Shown here: positions 6,644-9,867 of the stretch, one piece after another
Position numbering within the stretch: position 1 is the stretch's first letter
How the letters are laid out: every line of letters starts with the position of its first letter
DNA from: CAZEFK01 sp964511405
GTDB lineage: Bacteria > Pseudomonadota > Alphaproteobacteria > Elsterales > Elsteraceae
Assembly: GCA_964511405.1 (NCBI GenBank)
Contig: CAZEFK010000242.1
Span: 1-9,867, forward strand
Direction of reading: 5' to 3'
Length of the DNA: 9,867 bases
Translations under genes and position numbers: made by a program
Notes under the pieces: generated by a model
Databases searched by the model: none
What the model was told of the DNA's origin: nothing
Seen by the model: only the letters and a program-made list of their open reading frames with translations

Positions 6644-6671
6644 AGCTCCGCCGGGTCGCGCCGCTTGTCAA
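6643..6671 (-). promoter_or_regulatory. Candidate sigma-70 promoter of the coiled-coil gene
   Basis: On the minus strand a perfect TTGACA (6671-6666) is followed after 17 nt by GAGCTT (6648-6643), a weak -10 that keeps the second-position A and the final T. A strong -35 with a loose -10 is common in Alphaproteobacteria. The predicted start of transcription, near 6636, coincides with the centre of the palindrome at 6629-6643, and the leader would be about 20 nt. Confidence 0.45.
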
Positions 6672-6679
6672 ATAGATAT

Positions 6680-6705
6680 TTGCGAGTAGCAATCACAAAT
6701 CGCAA
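6680..6705. repeat. Short inverted repeat TTGCGA-N14-TCGCAA
   Basis: Two 6-nt arms (6680-6685 and 6700-6705) flank 14 nt in an unusually AT-rich pocket just upstream of the TTGACA box on the minus strand. The position would suit an activator site, but arms this short can arise by chance. Confidence 0.25.
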
Positions 6706-6766
6706 GGGTAGGCGCCAGTTTGCCGCAGCGGCCCGCCGCCCCGCTCAGCCACTCAACACCCCTGTC

Positions 6767-6870
6767 GTCATCCCCGCGAACGCGGGGGATCCAGCCGTTG
6801 TGGCAAGCTCCAAGCCTCGGCACATGATATTGACGTCGAGCCAACTGGACCCCCGTCTTCGCGGGATGAC
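6767..6870. repeat. Pair of inverted REP-like palindromic repeats (BIME-like)
   Basis: Two copies of a roughly 27-nt element face each other. Copy 1 (6767-6794, plus strand) begins GTCATCCCCGCGAA and ends GGGGGATCCAG. Copy 2 (6845-6870) is the same element on the minus strand, beginning GTCATCCCGCGAAGACG and ending GGGGTCCAG. Each has its own palindromic core (for copy 1, ATCCCCGCG/CGCGGGGGAT around AA). The copies are separated by 50 nt, and the outer similarity extends slightly inward (GTTGTGGC near 6797 against GCCAAC near 6840). The GTCATCCC-GCGAA-...-TCCAG pattern is a widespread proteobacterial intergenic repeat. The pair lies 40 nt beyond the stop of the arginine decarboxylase gene and may end or stabilise its transcript. 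The remaining 6616-6910 bases hold the promoter region described above and no gene I can support. Confidence 0.8.
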
Positions 6871-6910
6871 GAACCAAGAAAAGCCCGCGCGCCAATTGCT
6901 TCACCCGCTT

Positions 6911-7462
6911 TCAGTCGAAGCGGAACACCGCCAGCGCCACCGCGCACGTCCACAGGCCGGCATCGTCACCCTGGGCGGCCGCCGTGATCGACAGGCTGTC
7001 GATGATCAGGTGGCTATGCTCATACTGGCGCTTGCGCTCGTTCCATGCGGCGTCGGGATCGAAATCGATGCCCAGGGTGGAGGCCAGCATGGTGGCCGCC
7101 AGGTCCTCGGCATGGTCGCCGCTTTCCGTCCCGGTCATGCCATGGCCATGGATCTCGGAGATGTAGCCGTACATCGCCGGATCGGCCGGGCGCGCCATGC
7201 CGACGCTGGCATGGATCCGGCGGCCGGGCTCGTTGGTCTCGCAACGCGCCATCACGCAGAAGGTGATCTCGCCCGGCCGCAGCGTCTCGACCCCGGCGGC
7301 GCGCTCGATGAGTTGGCAGCGCGGCGGCAGGATCGACGAGACATAGACCAGATTCTGCTGCTCGACGTCGGCGTCGCGGAGCGCGAACTCGAATGCCGTC
7401 AGCTGATGCCGGTGGACGCCGACGCCGCGGGTCAGGAAGACCTTGGTCGGGTTGGGAAACAT
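6911..7462 (-). CDS. Pyruvoyl-dependent arginine decarboxylase
   Basis: Converts arginine to agmatine and CO2 using a pyruvoyl group made by self-cleavage of the proenzyme, rather than pyridoxal phosphate. The 183-residue protein has the processing site in NLVYVSSILPP (37-47). By analogy with the archaeal enzyme, cleavage falls between Ser42 and Ser43, giving a small beta chain and an alpha chain with an N-terminal pyruvoyl. GEITFCVMARCETN (64-77) and MYGYISEIHGHGMT (97-110) follow, with Glu103 the expected proton donor, then the C-terminal GLWTCAVALAVF (169-180). The length suits the family (about 160-195). The ATG at 7462 is preceded by GGAGCGAGG. It starts 19 nt after the ureohydrolase gene on the same strand, so the two probably form an operon making putrescine. 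A histidine decarboxylase of the pyruvoyl class is unlikely, because the VSSILPP context is typical of the arginine enzyme. Confidence 0.93.
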   Translation of the reverse strand: MFPNPTKVFLTRGVGVHRHQLTAFEFALRDADVEQQNLVYVSSILPPRCQLIERAAGVETLRPGEITFCVMARCETNEPGRRIHASVGMARPADPAMYGYISEIHGHGMTGTESGDHAEDLAATMLASTLGIDFDPDAAWNERKRQYEHSHLIIDSLSITAAAQGDDAGLWTCAVALAVFRFD

Positions 7463-7481
7463 GGCCTCGCTCCGAATGCGG

Positions 7482-8375
7482 TTACAGAGCCGGCGCGATC
7501 AGCGCCAGGTATTCCCAGGCCAGCGTGGCGGCGGCCAGCGCGGTGATCTCGGCCACGTCGTAGGCCGGCGCCACCTCGACCACGTCCATGCCGGCGAAGG
7601 CCAGTCCGCCCAGGCGGCGCAGGATGGCCTGGGCCTGCCAGGTCGCCAGGCCGCCGATCTCGGGCGTGCCGGTGCCGGGGGCGAAGGCCGGGTCGAGCGC
7701 ATCGATGTCGAAGCTGAGATAGGCGGGATCCGCGCCGACCACGGCGCGGATGCGCTCGGCCACGGCGGCCGGTCCGCATTCGTGGACCGTGTCGGCGGCC
7801 AGGACGGTGACGCCCTGCGCCAGCGTCCACTCGACCACGTCCCGCTGGACCGGCGAGCGGATGCCGACCTGGATCATGCGCCGCGGGTCGACCAGCCCTT
7901 CGCGGATCGCGTGATAGAACACCGAGCCGTGGCCCCAGGGCTGACCGAAGCTGTCGGGCCAGGTGTCGACATGGGCGTCGAAATGCACCAGTCCGACCGG
8001 GCCCCGCCGCTTGTGCAGGGCGCGCAGCAGCGCCAGCGTCACGCCGTGGTCGCCGCCCAGTGCCAGCAGGTGGCGGACCGGTGCCGCCTGCGCCTCGATC
8101 AGCGCCAGGCTGGCGGCGATGTCGCCCAGCGCGATGCGGAAGTCGCCGATGTCGCTGACCGGCAGTGCTGCGGGCTCGATGCCGGCGCGCGGATGGGCGC
8201 CGTCCACCAGCATGCGGCTGGCCTGGCGGATCGCCTGGGGCCCGAAACGGGCGCCGCTGCGGTTGGTGGTGCCGATATCGAGCGGGATGCCGGCGACGCA
8301 CAGGGCGGCACCGGGATCGTGGCGGGTCAGGCCCAGGAAGCCGGGCGGGGTGGAGAAGGTCGGGATACCGGTCAT
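7482..8375 (-). CDS. speB: Agmatinase-type ureohydrolase (arginase family)
   Basis: A binuclear-manganese hydrolase predicted to split agmatine into putrescine and urea. The 297-residue protein has all the family metal ligands: His110 in LALGGDHG (104-111), Asp133/His135/Asp137 in HFDAHVDTW (131-139), and Asp223/Asp225 in SFDIDALDPAFAPGTGTPEI (221-240), with His149 in GHGSVF. The stretch GIPLDIGTTNRSGARFGPQA (29-48) resembles guanidinobutyrases of the GbuA type as well as agmatinases, so substrate cannot be fixed from motifs alone. The adjacent arginine decarboxylase, which makes agmatine, argues for agmatine. The ATG at 8375 has a strong GGGAGG site 6 nt upstream. It follows the ABC transporter ATPase gene by 71 nt on the same strand; that gap has a short palindrome, CCCGCGCGGG, but no clear terminator. 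The gene symbol rests on context. Confidence 0.88.
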   Translation of the reverse strand: MTGIPTFSTPPGFLGLTRHDPGAALCVAGIPLDIGTTNRSGARFGPQAIRQASRMLVDGAHPRAGIEPAALPVSDIGDFRIALGDIAASLALIEAQAAPVRHLLALGGDHGVTLALLRALHKRRGPVGLVHFDAHVDTWPDSFGQPWGHGSVFYHAIREGLVDPRRMIQVGIRSPVQRDVVEWTLAQGVTVLAADTVHECGPAAVAERIRAVVGADPAYLSFDIDALDPAFAPGTGTPEIGGLATWQAQAILRRLGGLAFAGMDVVEVAPAYDVAEITALAAATLAWEYLALIAPAL

Positions 8376-8446
8376 GGCGCGCCTCCCGGCTGCCGGTTGT
8401 TTGCCCCGATTGTGTTACGGTTTCCCGCGCGGGCGGGTTTGTCCCG

Positions 8447-9417
<971 letters not shown>

Positions 9418-9421
<4 letters not shown>

Positions 9422-9867
9422 GCCGCGGCTTCCCAGCACGCCGTCCAATGGCCGTCGCCATGGCGGACCAGCGGCGGCGGCTCGGCGCGGCAGCGCGGGC
9501 CGGCCTGCGGGCAGCGGTCGGCGAAGGCGCAGCCCTGGAGCGGCTGGATCAGCGACGGCACCAGGCCGGGGATCTCCTGCAGTCGGGGCCGCGGCGCCCC
9601 GGGCGGCCGGTGGGCCCGCCCGCGCCGCGGCACCGAGGCCATCAGGCCGCGGGTGTAGGGATGCAGCGGCCGCCGGAACAGCTCGGCGACCGGCGCCTCC
9701 TCGACCTTGCGGCCGGCATACATGACCGCCACGCGCTGGGCGGTCTCGGCGATCACGCCCAGGTCATGCGTGATCAGCATGATCGCGGTGCCCAGCCGCG
9801 CCTTCAACTCCCGCATCAGCTCCAGGATCTGGGCCTGGATGGTGACGTCGAGCGCCGTCGTCGGCTC
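9418..9867 (-). CDS. Peptide/nickel-family ABC transporter ATPase (DppD/OppD-like), 5' part outside window
   Basis: C-terminal 149 residues of the first ATPase subunit, paired with the downstream DppF-like subunit. The frame is open to the window edge, where it enters just after Walker B with EPTTALDVTIQAQILELM (D-loop). The H-loop follows in MLITHDLGVIAE, then VAVMYAGRKVEE, the HPY signature LHPYTRGLM, and a cysteine-bearing end (GCAFADRCPQAGPRC, then a Cys near the C-terminus). The Walker A and signature motifs lie beyond the right edge. An ATG at 9816 lies inside the ATPase fold and is not the real start. The stop overlaps the next gene's ATG by 4 nt (ATGA), so the two subunits are translationally coupled. 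Confidence 0.95.

Noticed and set aside
6767..6870. CRISPR-like repeats
   Set aside because: Only two copies, in opposite orientation, each palindromic; this is a REP-type arrangement, not an array.
8426..8436. CCCGCGCGGG between the ABC ATPase and ureohydrolase genes as an intrinsic terminator
   Set aside because: A self-complementary stretch without a loop and without a following T-run; not a convincing terminator on either strand.

Overview
The window is very GC-rich, densely packed bacterial DNA. The heat-shock block hrcA-grpE-(arfB)-dnaK, back to back with rph-rdgB-hemW, together with the protein sequences, points to an Alphaproteobacterium, probably of the Rhodospirillales type. That placement is inferred from gene order and remembered homologues, not from a marker gene. 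No rRNA, tRNA, CRISPR array, insertion sequence or phage gene was seen.

Region 1 (1-2663) holds protein quality control and ribosome rescue. The 5' part of dnaK lies on the minus strand and runs off the left edge. arfB (plus strand, peptidyl-tRNA hydrolase for stalled ribosomes) sits between it and the minus-strand hrcA-grpE pair. A sigma-32-like promoter can be drawn upstream of dnaK, and no CIRCE operator is visible.

Region 2 (2817-6241) is a tight plus-strand series: rph (tRNA 3' trimming), rdgB (removal of non-canonical purine nucleotides), hemW (radical-SAM haem chaperone) and a LysR-type regulator. Junctions are overlapping or 5 nt apart. hemW can only start inside rdgB, and the LysR gene starts with GTG.

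Region 3 (6238-6910) holds a small unrecognised coiled-coil gene on the minus strand, whose stop codon shares the palindrome CTAG with the LysR stop codon. Its upstream region has a TTGACA -35 box and a perfect 15-nt palindrome centred on the predicted transcription start. Beyond it is a pair of inverted REP-like repeats.

Region 4 (6911-9867, minus strand) holds a pyruvoyl-dependent arginine decarboxylase, an agmatinase-type ureohydrolase, and the two ATPase subunits of a peptide/nickel-family (Dpp/Opp) ABC importer, the upstream one cut by the right edge. The two enzymes form a complete arginine -> agmatine -> putrescine + urea route. The transporter, transcribed just ahead of them, may supply a substrate.

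Most of the window is ordinary housekeeping DNA. The parts most worth a second look are the polyamine/transporter cluster and the palindrome-controlled small gene. Nothing here convincingly represents a wholly new system.
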